DNA of 64,000 nt from Tubiluchus corallicola (taxonomy: Eukaryota; Priapulida; Priapulimorpha; Priapulimorphida; Tubiluchidae), in NCBI GenBank assembly GCA_030141605.1, contig JAQGDQ010000030.1, forward strand, positions 479,171 through 543,170. Direction: 5' to 3'. Position 1 is the stretch's first letter, and every line of letters begins with the position of its first letter. The notes under the pieces are model-generated. The model had not been told where the DNA came from and searched no databases. It worked only from the letters and a program-made list of their open reading frames with translations. Positions 10,400 to 24,400 of the stretch are shown here, one piece after another. The translations under genes were made by a program, and so were the position numbers.

Positions 10400-11339
10400 C
10401 AAATTAGTTTATTGCATGAATGCTAGTCTGCAGCACTGACAAAATTCTGTGTTAGAATGAATATGTCTGATTATTCAAATACAGCAATCAGTAAAAATTT
10501 GATATTTCACTTTTATCATTTTTAGTATTTTCCGCGCACCAGTACTTGTCTTGTCTAATTGCGCTAATTGTCTTGTATTCAGCATGAGAGGCTACACAAA
10601 CGGACTCACTATTTTTTGAAATATCTGGTTGCAGTATCATCACCATGACTGTATTTATGTACTATAGACATGTACTCTTGTTCATAAGTTGTTCATATGT
10701 AAAATCACTATCTAGTCTTTACCTTAAATACAGTTTATTGAATAATTTTTCTCTCACCACAATACAGATATCTTGTAATAAACAACTAAAAACCAATTAC
10801 TTTCCAATTAGTGTAGTGTCTTAAGAAATGGACTTGAAATACAATACAGGCATTCTTCAACTTATGACCACACTTCTGGCCGAGGGGTTGTAAGGTGAAT
10901 TTTACGCAGTATTCAAGTAGTACACCACTACACACAAAACGTTGTGTGTGTACGTGCACAAAGCATGACGGTACCTACAGTTGAATTTATTGAAACAGAT
11001 AGTGATTTGAAGATAATTTATTTAAAAAACTAGAAAATGAGTTATAGTTAGCTATGTATAATTAATTAAGTTATTCTCGGGTCATAAAGTTGGACAGTCG
11101 CAAGTTGATGACTACCCGTAGTAGTGAAAGTTAGCAACAAAACATTAATGTTATGTAAACATAACAAAAAAGTTAGTACCCAAATTAACACAGCATTGTT
11201 CAGAAAGTAGTTCACTCAGTAACTTGGTTACAACCATTTCTCAGTTGTTGAAAAGTATCAAAAAATACAGGACACTGGTGAAATATAAATGGCAAAAAAG
11301 TGGAACTTCAAATTTCAACAAGACTGAAAATATCGAATT

Positions 11340-11345
11340 TTTATT
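11340..11345 (-). promoter_or_regulatory. RPN1 poly(A) signal
   Basis: TTTATT on the plus strand reads AATAAA on the minus strand, about 60 nt after the RPN1 stop codon. This position fits a short 3' UTR. Confidence 0.6.
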
Positions 11346-11403
11346 AATACAGTATAATTATTAACTTGTAAGTACTGTGTAGCACAGAAAAAGTCTGAAA
11401 TCC

Positions 11404-14400
11404 TTAAACGCTATCCAGAATAGCTTCAATTTTTTCAATCAGTTCTTCACGTTTTTCGATTGTGGCTTTTTCCACTTCGATGTACTGAACTCTGTTCATT
11501 TTGTTGGCAACAACTTTCTCTGCATATGTTATAGCAAGAGCGATTTGCTCCTTAATACTTCGATCCAACTTTTGCAGTTCTGCAACCTTAAAAAATTAAA
11601 TTCAGATAAACGTAGCTAAGCAGACAACGAAATTAGTTCAATATGATTATAAACAAAACTCGTTAAATTGGCTTAATGAAACTCAACTTGCTACATTAAT
11701 TTTCAAGTAATTTAGAGAATGTACGATTTTCAATTATGTACGAATGCACAAAATAAACCACAGAAAATCGTATTAAGAAATTAAGTGCTGCACTTTTTAG
11801 TGTTTAAATCGGTAATTGTTAATTTAATAAATATCAGCATGTCGTGTTTATCGCACTATTTAATATAAAATCATTAAGGTGGTTTATGCAAGCAAAAAAT
11901 TGTACGATCTGTTTGATGGGCTCCAATAATCGTTATACACATACATGCAGTCTTAGCTTTCAGGATACCACTCATGGACAAATTAAGATGACATGTTACC
12001 AATGCAGTTAAATTGATTGTGAACAAGGAGGCACAAACCACCTAAGTACTAATGTGCAAATTTACATCGGAGTTAGTTAACGGTGATGTAAAATAGACTT
12101 GACACAGCAAATAAGTTGACGGGTGGGGAGACTGATTTATTTCCTATATTTAATACATGATGGAAACTGAGATAGGACTAGGCATTATAACAAGACATGA
12201 CTGTAGTTTCAACGCTTTAAGGATTCTCAGGTTGATTGCTTGTAGTGGGCTGAAATGCATAAAAAAGCATGAATATTTCTGAATGTACTCACTTTTTCTG
12301 CGATGTCTGCTGCATCAGGTTTTAACTTTTGTTGTATATCCGAAATTGTCTGAGTGAAGAGTTTGTAATCCCCGTCTACTTTTTTACTAGAAATTTAGTG
12401 AATAATCAAAATTATAAATAAGAGCTTAGCATTTTTAATAAGCTATTTCAAACGCAATGAGCCATTTCAAGAAGATGACCAACAGGCTAACAAAAGGTCA
12501 AAGCCAAAGTTTCCTCTGCAAGTGTCAACAATGTGCCAAGTTTGACTGGCTTCATCTGAGCAGTTTCGAAGGTACAGTGACAAACATTTGCACTGATGCA
12601 CTTACGGAGATATACGTACCCCAAATTTTGCTAAAGGAAAACTAAAAAACAACAAAAAATTTGACTAGTGTACAAACCGGTTAGATGTGAAAGCACCAAC
12701 ATCTTTGCTAGACTTGTACTTGTTTATCGCGTCATCATATGCTTGATAGACGGCGCTGCGTTGATCCTGAACTTTCCGCAGTTGCTCGACAAGTGCCGAA
12801 ACACGCATGCGACTCTCGCTTGCTGAATCCTGTAAAATATTCCTAACTAATAACAAAGCCTGGAAAAACAATATTTTGTAAGATAAGATAAGAATCTGAG
12901 ATAAGATAACATGTGTCCAATCTTCCACCGATTTTATGTTCATAGCCAAAATTCCACTTTATTAAAAGATGGAAATAATGTGAATGCTTGACAAAGTACT
13001 ACACTAGGTAACAATTGACTTGGCAAAATACTATTAATCTAGGCAGGACACTAGGTAAGGTCAGACATTGGGAACAGAAAATATTGTGACTTTCACTACA
13101 GAAATTGCCATTTTCCTTAGGAAATAAACTGAAATTACGGATGAAAACAATAACAAACAACAAGACTAATGCTGCAGTTCTCACAAGTGCCTGGAGTGCT
13201 TATGTATCAGTCTGGCAGAGACAGAGAAAATTTACAGGAAACTACAAGCATCGGTGCCAAACCACAAAAATTTGTTAAATGCAGTACTGATATTATAAAC
13301 ATGTTTTTAACATCAGCGCATCAATTACCGGACACATAGTTCAAGTACAATACAAATTACAAAAAAAATTCCTGGTAGGAAAAAATATTATTATTAGAAA
13401 TTCACAATGGCCATTTCAATGCTACATGAGATATGTATTAAGGCAAATGCAACCTTTTCGCAAGTGGAGATCCAGCTGCCTGTGTTTGGCGGTTTCGCAC
13501 TGTAGTTTCAGCTAAAAATTAGAATAAAGCCAAGACAAACATACCTTAGATATGGAAAAGTCCAGTCTCACCCAAATGATGACGACCATGAACAACACCC
13601 AGAAGGAGATTATCACCATTGCTGGTTCACGCAGCAAGTTTAGCTTATTAAAAGTGTACTTCACCTGCATAAAAAACAAGTAAATAATTTTCAATTAGAC
13701 ATAAAGGTAGAGAGCATCTGTCTTAACAACAAGCAGGCAAGCCATATTAGCGACATTCTAGAAATGGTAATGTGTTGTCCGTCCGGTAACTGCTTCATCA
13801 TCAGCATCAATATCAATGCCATCATCTTTATCAACAACATGTCGTCATTGTAGTTGTTATCAAAATCATTCTCATTCTTATGTGTCATCACCACCATAAT
13901 AATTAGCAGTATATTATGTCTGTCTACGATAACAAAAAATGAGATGTACCTGTATTACAACACAGGCTTTTTGTAGGGCGCAGGTTCAAGTTATTATTGT
14001 CAGAATGCAAAAAATTCTTGAAGAATTTAATTTAAGTTCAAGTCACGCTTGTTGGAGATTTCATCTTAATACAGTTTTAGTTAAAAAACTAATTTAACCA
14101 TTGTTTGAATCGCTTTATATAAATCGGGTGAAATGAGTAATTCTCCATTGAATTGCTTAATTAGATTCCCACAACATTACGTCTTTTCGTACCAACCTGC
14201 AAAATAAATATTAAATAACATTCAGAAAACCACCTCAAAATCTTGAATGTGCTGCTCCACCAAGTTACTTTTGTGCAGTACAATAACAGGGCGTCCCCAG
14301 TAATCCAGGTACGTATAATGTTTCTCATCAGGTAGTCTGTCGATCTGGAAGCCACAACTTATCTCAATGTTGCTGAAAAACATAACATATTAACCTTGTA

Positions 14401-17400
14401 AAAGTAAAATAAATTGCAACAAACATACAAAAATCATAAAAACAAAAAAACACAAACGAATAATAAAGCAAAATGCTGAATGAAGCCAACAAATGCATTG
14501 AAATGTTTTTCTGAGAAGCTCAAATAAACTGGGTGTAAAATTTAAAACATATAAGCTGCTAGCAAATAATTGTACATTTTCACCAAACATTTACTTGCTA
14601 TAACTTACAATAATGAATGGAAAATTTATTAAAATCGAAACGTCTTGATAGTATAATGTTTTGTGGTTTGAATTATTAGTAAATACAAATTTTGCTAAGG
14701 CTTGAAAGTTGAAATGAATTGGCTTTTGTAAAATGCTGCATATTTTCAGTGTGTACGTATTTCATAATTTTATTTCCAATCAACTTGATGTTAAAAAGCT
14801 TGGAATAAATACAGTAGTACTGCCTAAGTTATATGAGGATACTAACCTGGCGCCCTCGGGCAGAACAATACGAATCGTTGCATCGTCAATTTGCTGATCA
14901 TCAAACACATGATCAACGAACCGAATCTTCAACAGGTAGTTATCACCTATTAATAAAACAATTAGTTTTTCAAGCATCAATAAAGGAATCAGTCAAATGA
15001 GCTCAGTCACAAGGGCACTGTATCTGCTTAGTAAAATTTGAACTGTAGCTCAGAACAAGTATAGCTTAATGTCAGTAAACAAAAACATGGAAAGTTCTGA
15101 TCTGTATTTTACCCAGTGTATGCACACCCGCAAGAAACAGGCATTCCAAACGAGTCGGCTTAATGTACTGGGCTATGCTACCCAATTCCTAGGTAAATGC
15201 TAGCCTAAAGTATCAAACGTAGTGCTCAGCATGCTGCAGGAAAATTTTTTCAAAATGTACATGGATTTGTGGTTTGTACTAAAATTTTCTCTCTCTCTTT
15301 CTTTTTCTCCCTCCTTCACATTGGCACTGTCGAGGAATCAATTTTTCAAGGCCAGAATTTTGTTACATGTTTCCAGAATCTAAACAGATTCCCACCCGTA
15401 GCTTTTTAGGAGAACCTATAGAATCAAAGTCTAAAGTACATAGTTCAAGTACGATGAATTATAATTATTGAAACAGCGAAGATTGGATTTCAATTAAAAT
15501 ATTTATTATAAGAATTAATCACTATCAGAAGTGACATATTTTTCAGAATGAGACCAACATTTCCTGATTCAGTCTCCAAGCCATTTAGAAGTTTGTCAAT
15601 TCTTCTGTTTGTCAGTGAACCACAATCATCATTTCATTCATTAAGAAGTATATAACAAGCATTAACAACAAGAACTGCTTTAAATTTACGCGAAACACGA
15701 AAAATTTTACTGATAACTTGACAAATCTGTCGTTTCCAAACTTTACACCATCTACGTGGAGCTTGTGTTCTTGTTGGCTTGGCAGATTAGTGCCAGTATT
15801 TCATTTATGTCTTTAATATTCAGGTAAAACCTGCACGAATCTAATCAGATTCAGGGTACTGGGCATTGGCATGAATGAATTCAGGGATTTGCATCAAAAT
15901 TCTGGCTTTTCAATGAAAATATCTGATGTGCGCAGCTGTTTCTCAACATTTTACATGATAGTGTCAAAAATGGTGCTGACCCGGGATACTTCTCAAAATG
16001 AAATTTTCGCAGAAACCTGGCTGGACTTTTAACCAACACCATCTTAAACGAGATTGGCTCACTCTGAGCCAATTCACTGACAAAAGGAACAGCAGTGCAT
16101 GCATTATTCTTTCTCCCACATAAAAATTTTGAAAACAGGTAATATGATCAGATGTTACTAAAGCTGCTCCTGAAATGTACACTAGAAACTTAGGCTGGCT
16201 CACACGATTCACATGAAATCTTGATCAGGCTTATGCAAATGACAACATAATTATTATTACATAACATCGGAAGAGTACCTTCATTGAATAGATACTCATA
16301 GCTTGGGAGATTGTACCCCAGTAGGTAACGAGTCTTCCAGCCTCCAAAGAGAGGAAAACGAGGCCGCAGCTCGACCTCCACTGAGTCATGCATCTCTCGC
16401 AGATGACTGGTGGAAATATTACCAATTTCATCTCTGTAGTAAACGTCGGATGCAGCTGCAGGTAGCAATGTCTGAAATCACAAAAAACAGGCAATAAGTC
16501 GAACAGATCTAATTTTAGATGTCAGTACAGAAGCACAATTTGCAGTTAAAAACAAGCACCGCTATGTTGTAACTTTTCACCATCAATTAGGTTAATCACA
16601 ATGAATGCCCATAAAACTGGTGTTTTACAACAAAAACGCAAGAAATCAAGGTCAACTAAATAAACAGACCCTAAGCACAAACACGATTACAAACAAATAA
16701 AGATTCTCTGATTTATTTTGAGGAACTCAACCCAGTTTGTAGGAATGCCAGTTCCGGATCGGATCCAGAGTTGTATGTGTCGGATTTACAAATGAATGTA
16801 AATGATACTTCATTTGTTTAGCCTTTTGTTTCATGTGGTGGTATCACCTGTTTGTTTCCAGAGTCACTGAGTAATTTTAATGTGGAGACTGTGCAAACGT
16901 TTCTTTAAAGTTGATGTACTGTAATTTTGAACACTTGACTTGTGCTTCAGTTCTTTATTGCATGTACCACATATAGCATAATCTCTGTCCGGTTTACACT
17001 AAAAATCTTCAAACTATGCTTTTAGTGGCAGTACATGGTTGTAAATTTTAACAGATATTTTTGCAGCAATTGTGTGCAAGAAGATTACTGGTATTGCTTG
17101 CGAGTGCAAGCATGGTGGCATAAAAACTAAGTGATACTTTCGTATATTTTTGAAATTTTTAATAGAAGCCCTCGTCACAGTCTTCAAAAAAATTAAGAAC
17201 TAGATAGGTAATTAAACTGTTACATATATTTTCTTCTTACCCGGAGTAGTTTTTTCATAGTTGGTGCACAATTTACAAATAGAGAAATAGAAATACAAAT
17301 AGTGCAGAATCCGATGAACATTTCTGCCAGATCTGGGATCCACTAAAATGACTAGAACCGGATTCGGCAGATCACTACCAGTTAGTGATGCGAGCAATGT

Positions 17401-20400
17401 AAACTTGCCAAAACATGACCTCACACCTACTTAATGAATGCTTTAAAGGTTTTGAAAATATTTAATAATTCAAAATTATAATATTTATATTAATATATTT
17501 ATTTTAAAAAGCTATTACCAGATTTGAAATTTAAGCTCTCAATGACTGCAATCGAGAAATCGCTTTATTACATCCCTAATCTAATTGTAAAACTATATTA
17601 ATGGTACTAAATTAGGGCTCACTATTGAGCCTCAAAATTATCAGAATTAACAAGTCACTGCCATTGGTTACAGTTTCAGTAGCAAAAAAATGCATAGTGC
17701 AAAACCAGCAACACAACTATGCTTAAAATTGAAAACAATTTCTGGAAGAGATCAAATGGTTAGTGCTGCTTTGAAAAGAATCATTAACGTCGCAGCTCAC
17801 CTTATATGCCCACACAGAATTGCCACCTGTTTTGTCCCTCTGGTATTCATATCGAGAAAATGTTCCCTTCAGTATTGCACCAGTGTGCCTCAAATCTATC
17901 TCCTCCTCTACGGCAATGTTTCCCCAGTGTGAGACTTCGATGCTACGTTCTATGTGACTTATGGCTAAAAATGGTACATTGCTTTCAAAATGTACCCGCA
18001 TTTCTTCCTAAAATGTACAATAGTAAACTTAAAATAGAAATTATTACTTCTGGTGCTGTACTCGTACTCTGTTTCCTTCTCACAAACTTTTACTATGATA
18101 AAGTTCGCGTGGTCTTAATTTATGCTTGATGTAAACAGGTGACGATTTTTTCCAAGATTTTGCTTAAAAATCTTGTAATCAAGACTGACCTTGTTTTCTT
18201 CTCTTATTTTCACATGTGCAGAAAGCTTTTACAAGCTCTAAGCTTCTTCAGTGTTTTGCAGTACAATATGTAGAATCTACGTAAATTGTTCTGATATGAT
18301 GCTAATTATTTTGGTTATATAATTTTATTTTTGTTCATGTTTATGTTCTGTTGTACTAAAGTGAAAATAAATTAAAAACTGGATATGCAATAGGCTTTTC
18401 CGTTTCCTTCTGACGTTTCGGCATTCAAGATATGACAACTGTAAGCCAAATATTTTAACAATGCACGTATTTTAAAAATTCTAAATAAATGCTGGGTCTA
18501 TATTGTATATTTTAATATTAAAAAATGTTAGAAGTGTACTGTACCTGTTTAAAAGGCTCTACATTCTCATAAGGTCCATATGTAGCTTCACTTTCGCTCA
18601 CTGATACAGGTTTGGGCACCTTACTGTAAGATTCAATGTTATTCGTGGCCGCTTTTACCACCGTTTTCTGTTCTTTTGACACATACGGCGAGAAGGCATA
18701 TACATTTCCGGTGTAGAGAATGAGCTGCTTTTCTGCTTGGCCAATGTGGGTCGGAAATGGCTGCTGTGAGTGAGTGAAAACTGTTTCCACATCAACTGTT
18801 GTCGTTTTTTCGGGTCCCAGTTTCTTCGGTAGCGTTATACGGTAGAAATTAATTGTCCTGAATTCAAGAAAAACTCATTTTTTAACACTATTGCCAGTAT
18901 AACCTGGTCTATTTTTTGGTGAATATGAAACCTTACAAAGACGAAATATTCTGTGCTGTGTCATAAGTATCTTCCAATTTTCAAATCTATTAAATTAACT
19001 AATCCAAATAACCTTGCATAGCAAGTGACAAGTGTGCACACTATTTCAACTTACATCAGAAATAATTTAATCAAGATCCCACAGAAGTAGAGATTATCTA
19101 AAATGCAGGTAATAGATCATGGTTATTTATTAAATACAACTATTTCTTAAAGAAAGTGTTAGCAAAACAACACAAAATAAAACTGCCTAAACAGAAATTT
19201 ATTTTAAAAACTTACACTTGATTAGGAACAGATGTAGGAACAACATTCAGATTTTCACCTTCCTCACCAAGAGATTTTACCTATAATAAACCAGGATAAC
19301 ATTAATTTAAAACCAAACATGTATAACTGACTTTGGGGGTTTTTATCCATTACTCGAGCAATACTAGCAATTATTTGCGAATTACAATACGAGGTCCTGT
19401 ACAAGTTGGGCTGTGTTTGAAATTCAGGACATAATGGTACATTACTGCAAACTGTATGTAAAATGACGCTAGCAACAATGTCACATTCCTTTTTTTAGTT
19501 GACATTCACATAGTCGGATTATTAGAAATACTAAGTCAGTGTTGTTTCAATAAATAGCATTTCAATCGGATGTATTTGTTACATGGCCAAATTGCACTTG
19601 CTTGCACAGGCTGTCTGATTGTAGAGTTTGTTAATTTCTCAAGAGAATAAAAGAGCAAGTACACAGTTTTGAAAAGCTATAATTGTAGCTTTGCACAGCT
19701 GTCAAGCACCTATTTTAATGAAAGTTAATCAATCATTTTGTAAACAGACAAGCCAAAAGAAAAAGGCATCATAGCGGTGCTTGGTCCACACCAAGTACTG
19801 CTAGGATGCTTTTTTCTTTTGGTTCTTTGGAAGGCACTTTATAGGTCATTGTAAAGAGAAAAAACGAGGCTAACACGATGAGTTCTCTTACACTTGCCTA
19901 CACTAAGAAGAAGAGCTTCGAGTTAGTTTGGGAGAACATTCTTTCTGGACGATCTTGTACAACGCATCATAGAGAATTACACATTGTAGCTATTACACAT
20001 AAACATATTAGTAATGGCTAAGAAAAAAATTTTGTTTTAGAACACTGTCAACATAACATTATCGTATTTCACACGAATATACGGAGTGTAAAGACACATG
20101 TACAAACTTATTCTGTAATAATGCCCAAACCAGTACTTTATCTCCTATGAGATATGATTTAATAGCAGACCTCTCAATCCCAATGTAGCAACTATGGAGA
20201 TTCTTAAAAAACCCTGGATATTTCCTAGAGATTTTATATTATGTAGTGGATTTTTTGACATCCAATTTAAATATACCTTACATCAAACGTTAAAATTAAG
20301 CTCGCTAATAATGGTTAATTCAAAATCGCAGACTAGAGATGCAAGTTTGCTAAATTTGGTTGTTAATCATGGTAATATGCGGCACCTTTTGAGTCGTTTT

Positions 20401-21064
20401 TCTTATGAAGCGAGTTTATTTAAAGTTAATTAAACATTGTGTGGATGTGGTAACTCTAAACTGGCTAGTGGCTTTCATGCTTTTTTTAGCTTTGTTCAGT
20501 AAAATCATAAAATTTACTGTTGTTTTTATTTACCACGAGAAAACAAAAATGTACAGTGAGACAGCGAGAAGTGAGTTAAAATTTGTTACCTTAAATACTC
20601 GTTAGAGTTTGAGAGGTCTGTTAGTGGTATTACTTTTAGCTTTACCGTTAATTATTGGGACAGCGATTGTCATCACAAATAAAATTTAGTTATACGGTTC
20701 ATAGTGCTGATTACGCTAATGACATAAACAGCCGTAGGGTCCAGCAATATAATTTATTAATACTATAAATTAGGACGTCACTAGCTAGGCTTCAGATGTA
20801 ATAAAATTAACTTACAGAAGCTCCAATAAAAGAAAGCTGCTTAGCAGTGGATGGTTCAAAGGCAACGAGAAACGACTTGATGTCTTGTTTTCCTGTATTT
20901 TCTAACGTGTAGGAAGTTATAATTTTGACAAGTTGACTGGTGAGATCTACTTCTCTTTCGACATTTGACTGAACTAAAAGTGAATTAATCTCGTCGCGGT
21001 TCTCTGACATACAAAAACCGACAAGCATTAGGCCTACTAGATTAAAGAGTGCTAAGCATCTCAT
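11404..21064 (-). CDS. RPN1: Ribophorin I, oligosaccharyltransferase subunit 1
   Basis: Subunit of the ER-membrane oligosaccharyltransferase, which transfers the lipid-linked glycan to Asn of nascent proteins. I reconstructed 11 exons with GT-AG junctions and consistent phases: 21064-20816, 19280-19216, 18857-18545, 18007-17801, 16471-16279, 14946-14847, 14372-14234, 13664-13545, 12829-12678, 12386-12293 and 11586-11404. They give 604 residues, close to 607 in human. Visible landmarks are an N-terminal signal peptide ([19 protein letters not shown]), the conserved luminal segments [28 protein letters not shown] and [18 protein letters not shown], a single membrane span at about residues 437-455 ([17 protein letters not shown]) followed by VRLDFSISK, and a charged, helical cytosolic tail. 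The stop codon is TAA at 11404-11406. It is convergent with the upstream giant gene and divergent from IPO9, sharing the 351-bp promoter. A possible extra exon at about 13450-13511 was tested and breaks the frame. Confidence 0.97.
13794..13900. repeat. Decayed ATC/ATG trinucleotide repeat in an RPN1 intron
   Basis: The stretch is dominated by imperfect CATCA/TCATCAT units with interruptions. It lies between the exons ending at 14234 and starting at 13664. It is not conserved coding sequence. Confidence 0.4.
20165..20621. mobile_element. MITE-like inverted-repeat element in RPN1 intron 1
   Basis: GCAGACCTCTCAA at 20165-20177 is matched in inverted orientation by TTGAGAGGTCTGT at 20609-20621 (12 of 13 positions). 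TA lies directly outside both ends (20163-20164 and 20622-20623). The length is 457 bp, and there is no credible open frame inside. This fits a non-autonomous TA-target (Tc1/mariner-type) element. The terminal CAG...TCTCAA is also reminiscent of hAT ends, but no 8-bp duplication is seen. Confidence 0.5.
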
Positions 21065-21415
21065 CTTCGTTACTTTTTAAAGATTTGTCGGATACAAAAC
21101 GCACAAAATTATCTAAAAACGTGTAAAATACCGGCAACCTCGCTGAGCTGCTGAGTTGTCACTTCCGGGAAAACTTCCGGTTTCATTTTTAATTCAAACT
21201 GTTTTATTTTCCACTTTCCTTAAATTTTTGAAAAAACTGACTTTCAAGAAGGGCGTCTTATCAATTAAATTCTGTTCAAAGGGTTACTTTGCGTTCTAGA
21301 TAATATTTAGGTGCTAGGTGAGCACCTAAAATTCTTAATTCACGTCAAAGTCGTGAAAGAACATAACTCAGTAAGTTAAGTGTAGTTTCCCGCCAAATCT
21401 ACGAAGACATCAAAC
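21065..21415. promoter_or_regulatory. Bidirectional RPN1/IPO9 promoter
   Basis: The RPN1 ATG (minus) and IPO9 ATG (plus) are only 351 bp apart, so both 5' UTRs and both promoters must fit here unless an untranslated exon lies elsewhere. Two ACTTCCGG ETS/GABP-type sites lie in tandem at 21161-21168 and 21173-21180, a hallmark of housekeeping bidirectional promoters. An E2F-like TTTCCCGCC is at 21386-21394. There is no clear TATA box at a useful position. Confidence 0.75.
21306..21330. promoter_or_regulatory. Perfect palindrome in the IPO9 upstream region
   Basis: The arms TTTAGGTGCT (21306-21315) and AGCACCTAAA (21321-21330) are exactly complementary around a 5-nt centre AGGTG, 85 bp before the IPO9 start. 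It could be a dimeric transcription-factor site (AGGTG/CACCT half-sites) or an RNA hairpin in the 5' UTR. Confidence 0.5.
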
Positions 21416-24400
21416 ATGGCCACTTCCATGACTGGTGAATGCACTACAAGTCCTGGCAACTTAAAGGCTGTTTTGTACGAAACGTTAGTTGCTATTTTAT
21501 CTCCAGAACATGACGTTAGAGCTTCGGGAGAAGAACAACTTAAAACCTTGGAAGTTACAGAAGGTGCTGTTTTAATTATGATTTTGTAACTAAAGTAAAC
21601 ACTTGTTTTACTACTAATTTAGCTTATTGGACAAGCTAATTTAGATGTAAGGCTAGACTTACTGACTGCCTAAAACTTACTAGTATCGTATATGAAAAGA
21701 CTAACAAATCGTTGAATGAGATAACATACGAAACATTGCCACTATTCTTTAGATTTTAGCTATTTGGTAATAATTTACTCTGTTTCTTAAAATAGCAAGT
21801 ACTACTTATTTTGTAGGTTTGTTTTAAGAGACAATAAGCTGAGTCCTCTAGCGCTATTGGTGTTATATTTTGTCCACCATACCAGATGTCGTTTTTTGAG
21901 TAGAGTAGAGATTCTAGGGACCCTCCCTAAAGCCTCTATAAAAACGTGTATTGTATTGAGTAGTATGTCCTAAAAAGTGTTATTTTGGATGCCATTTGGC
22001 TGTTATTGGGGGGGGGGGGGCTAGAGGAGGTTGGATGATGACTTAAACTGTGTTTCGAGCGGTGTTATGTCACCTCCGCAGTTGATTATAATTGGTGATA
22101 AAAATTGATACTAATTATTGATGTGGCACCTACCTGAAATATTGCTCCCATCCCTTTTGTTTAAAGACACTGCAATTTAATTTCCTTGTGTTTTTGTCAA
22201 AATAAGCCAAAGTTAGATTGACAGTTTCCCATTTGAAATGTTTTGTACCTAACTAATGCGCTTGGTAAGGATTATTTTCTACTTAGGCGGATGAATATAA
22301 AATGCGGAGAATATGAGCAAGTTGCATTTTCCGCTAAGATTAAGCTTTCTGTTATAATTACGAAACGTATACCATCACATCATTTGTCTATTGATTTTAA
22401 TAAACGAAATGAGAAGGAGAATACAACATGCAAGCCATGTTTTTTCCTTCAAACTGTATTAGCCTCAAACCTTCCTGGGGTTGCAATGACACATCAGATT
22501 TGGAAGCATGCTGTACCAATAGAACTTGCAGAAATAACACATAGATTGTTTATCTTTTTGTGTATAAATATTGATCAGGTTGAGTCGTTTTATTGATATT
22601 CATGTGATGCCGTACTTCTGGCCATGCTTAAGGGTAAAAGAAAAGCGAATGGTCAGGTTCTTCCTGATGATTCTATTAGAGTGTTGTTGCACTATGTATG
22701 ACTTAAATGATGTGCATTGCCTTGAGGCTAGTTCGATTAACTTATTCAGCTATTGCAATAGAACTAACAAATGTTTAAGTAATTGTTATTAATTATTTTT
22801 TTCAGAATTTGGTTTACATCTAGCAGAATTTACGGTTGATAGTCACGGTGTACTAGCTGTCCGACAGCTGGCATCAGTCTTGTTAAAACAGTATGTTGAC
22901 TATCATTGGTCAGTTCATTCTGAAAAATTCAGACCTCCTGAAACAAACGAACAGGTAAATGCTAAACAGTAGTACAGGTATTGATGTTTTTCTTCGTTGG
23001 CTGTGAATTATACGTAAGGTAATCATGTGAATTTCTTCTAGGTGACAGTATTCTGTAAAATCTGATTGTTATTACTGTTTACTCGTGTTTTCTGTGTTGT
23101 GCTTTCATACTTAAATATCAATAAACCACTATTTTGTTTTGGACGCACGATTTACTCTTAGCTGAATAATTGTGGAGTTTTACACATTTGTCCTTCATCA
23201 CAAGGTAGTTATTATTTGCATTAAATTTATTCCTTGTTCATTTACATTATTCTTTGACCATTTAATTGCAAAGATGATCATCTTGATTTTACAATAAAGT
23301 AAACATCTTTAAAAAAAATTCATGCTATTTTTCTTGTGAATAGAGGTAGAATGTGTTCATTGCTTGTTGTCAGAAATTTCCACAAAATGACACATAATAA
23401 ATTTGTAAGCATACCATCATCAAACAGTAATTTCACATTCTGGAAATATTAAGATGCTTTGAAATAATTTTTCCTTTTGTAGGGAAAGATCGAATTTTAT
23501 AATTTCAATTATGCAGAGTCTTGTTAATTAAAATTCTGTGTTATGTTCAGAATTAGCAGTTCGTTTATGGGTATACCACATATGTTTTGATATGAATGAA
23601 ACATGCTTTTTATTAATGACTCATTCAATAAAAATAAAACATTTCAGGTAAAAACAGCCATTCGGCGAGTTCTTCCAGTTGGACTGATAGAGTCAATTAG
23701 TAAAGTTCGTTCCAGTGTTGCCTATGCCATTTCGGCAATTGCACACTGGGATTGGCCCGAGTCCTGGCCAGAATTATTTGGACAGCTGATGCAAGCCTTG
23801 ACTAGTGGTGATCAGAATGCTGTACATGGAGCAATGAGGGTGTTAACCGGTTAGTAGAATTACGAACGCAGAATAATTCATTATTATAAGAAATAAAACA
23901 CTAAGCAATTCAGAGTTGGTAAAAAAATTTTTGCATATTTTAAAAATTCACTACAAAAATGCCACTAAACACAGTTAATTGCAGATGCAAAGCTTCTCCC
24001 TTTTTTCGCAAACTTTCACGGACAGTAACAATCTTTTGCAATGTTAAAATGCTGTTACCAATAATTATAATAATGTTCTCCTGACCTGATTGAGAAATAA
24101 ACAGCCTGTTAAATAATTTGCTGTCTCTAGGTGAATCGCGTCAAGTGTTCATTTATTGTCACCTTGTGATCTTTTTTTACCTTACCACGATTAATTACTG
24201 CGATACATGTACTATATATATGTAAATGCTGTCTGGCGGAAAACTTATATTGCTGACTAGTGTTGATTGATATTGATTTTTCCGATCCAATACGATAACG
24301 ATATTTAATCTGCTGCACTGATTTGTCATGATCCAATATTGCTAAAAAATTCTATATATCGTGATATGCTTTTTGTCGAAAAATAGTGCACGAGTAGTTG

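Larger units (their letters stand above)
9181..11403. other. 3' flank of the giant gene and convergent intergenic region
   Basis: There is no convincing gene here. The segment runs from the giant-protein stop codon to the RPN1 stop codon on the other strand. It contains the probable 3' UTR with AATAAA signals at 10394-10399 and 10777-10782, a possible transposase remnant at about 9568-9960, and AT-rich sequence elsewhere. Confidence 0.6.

Noticed and set aside
13450-13511. Possible extra RPN1 exon
   Set aside because: It has splice-like borders, but joining it shifts the frame into stops. Skipping it joins ...DFSISK to DSASESRM in phase, as in the known family.
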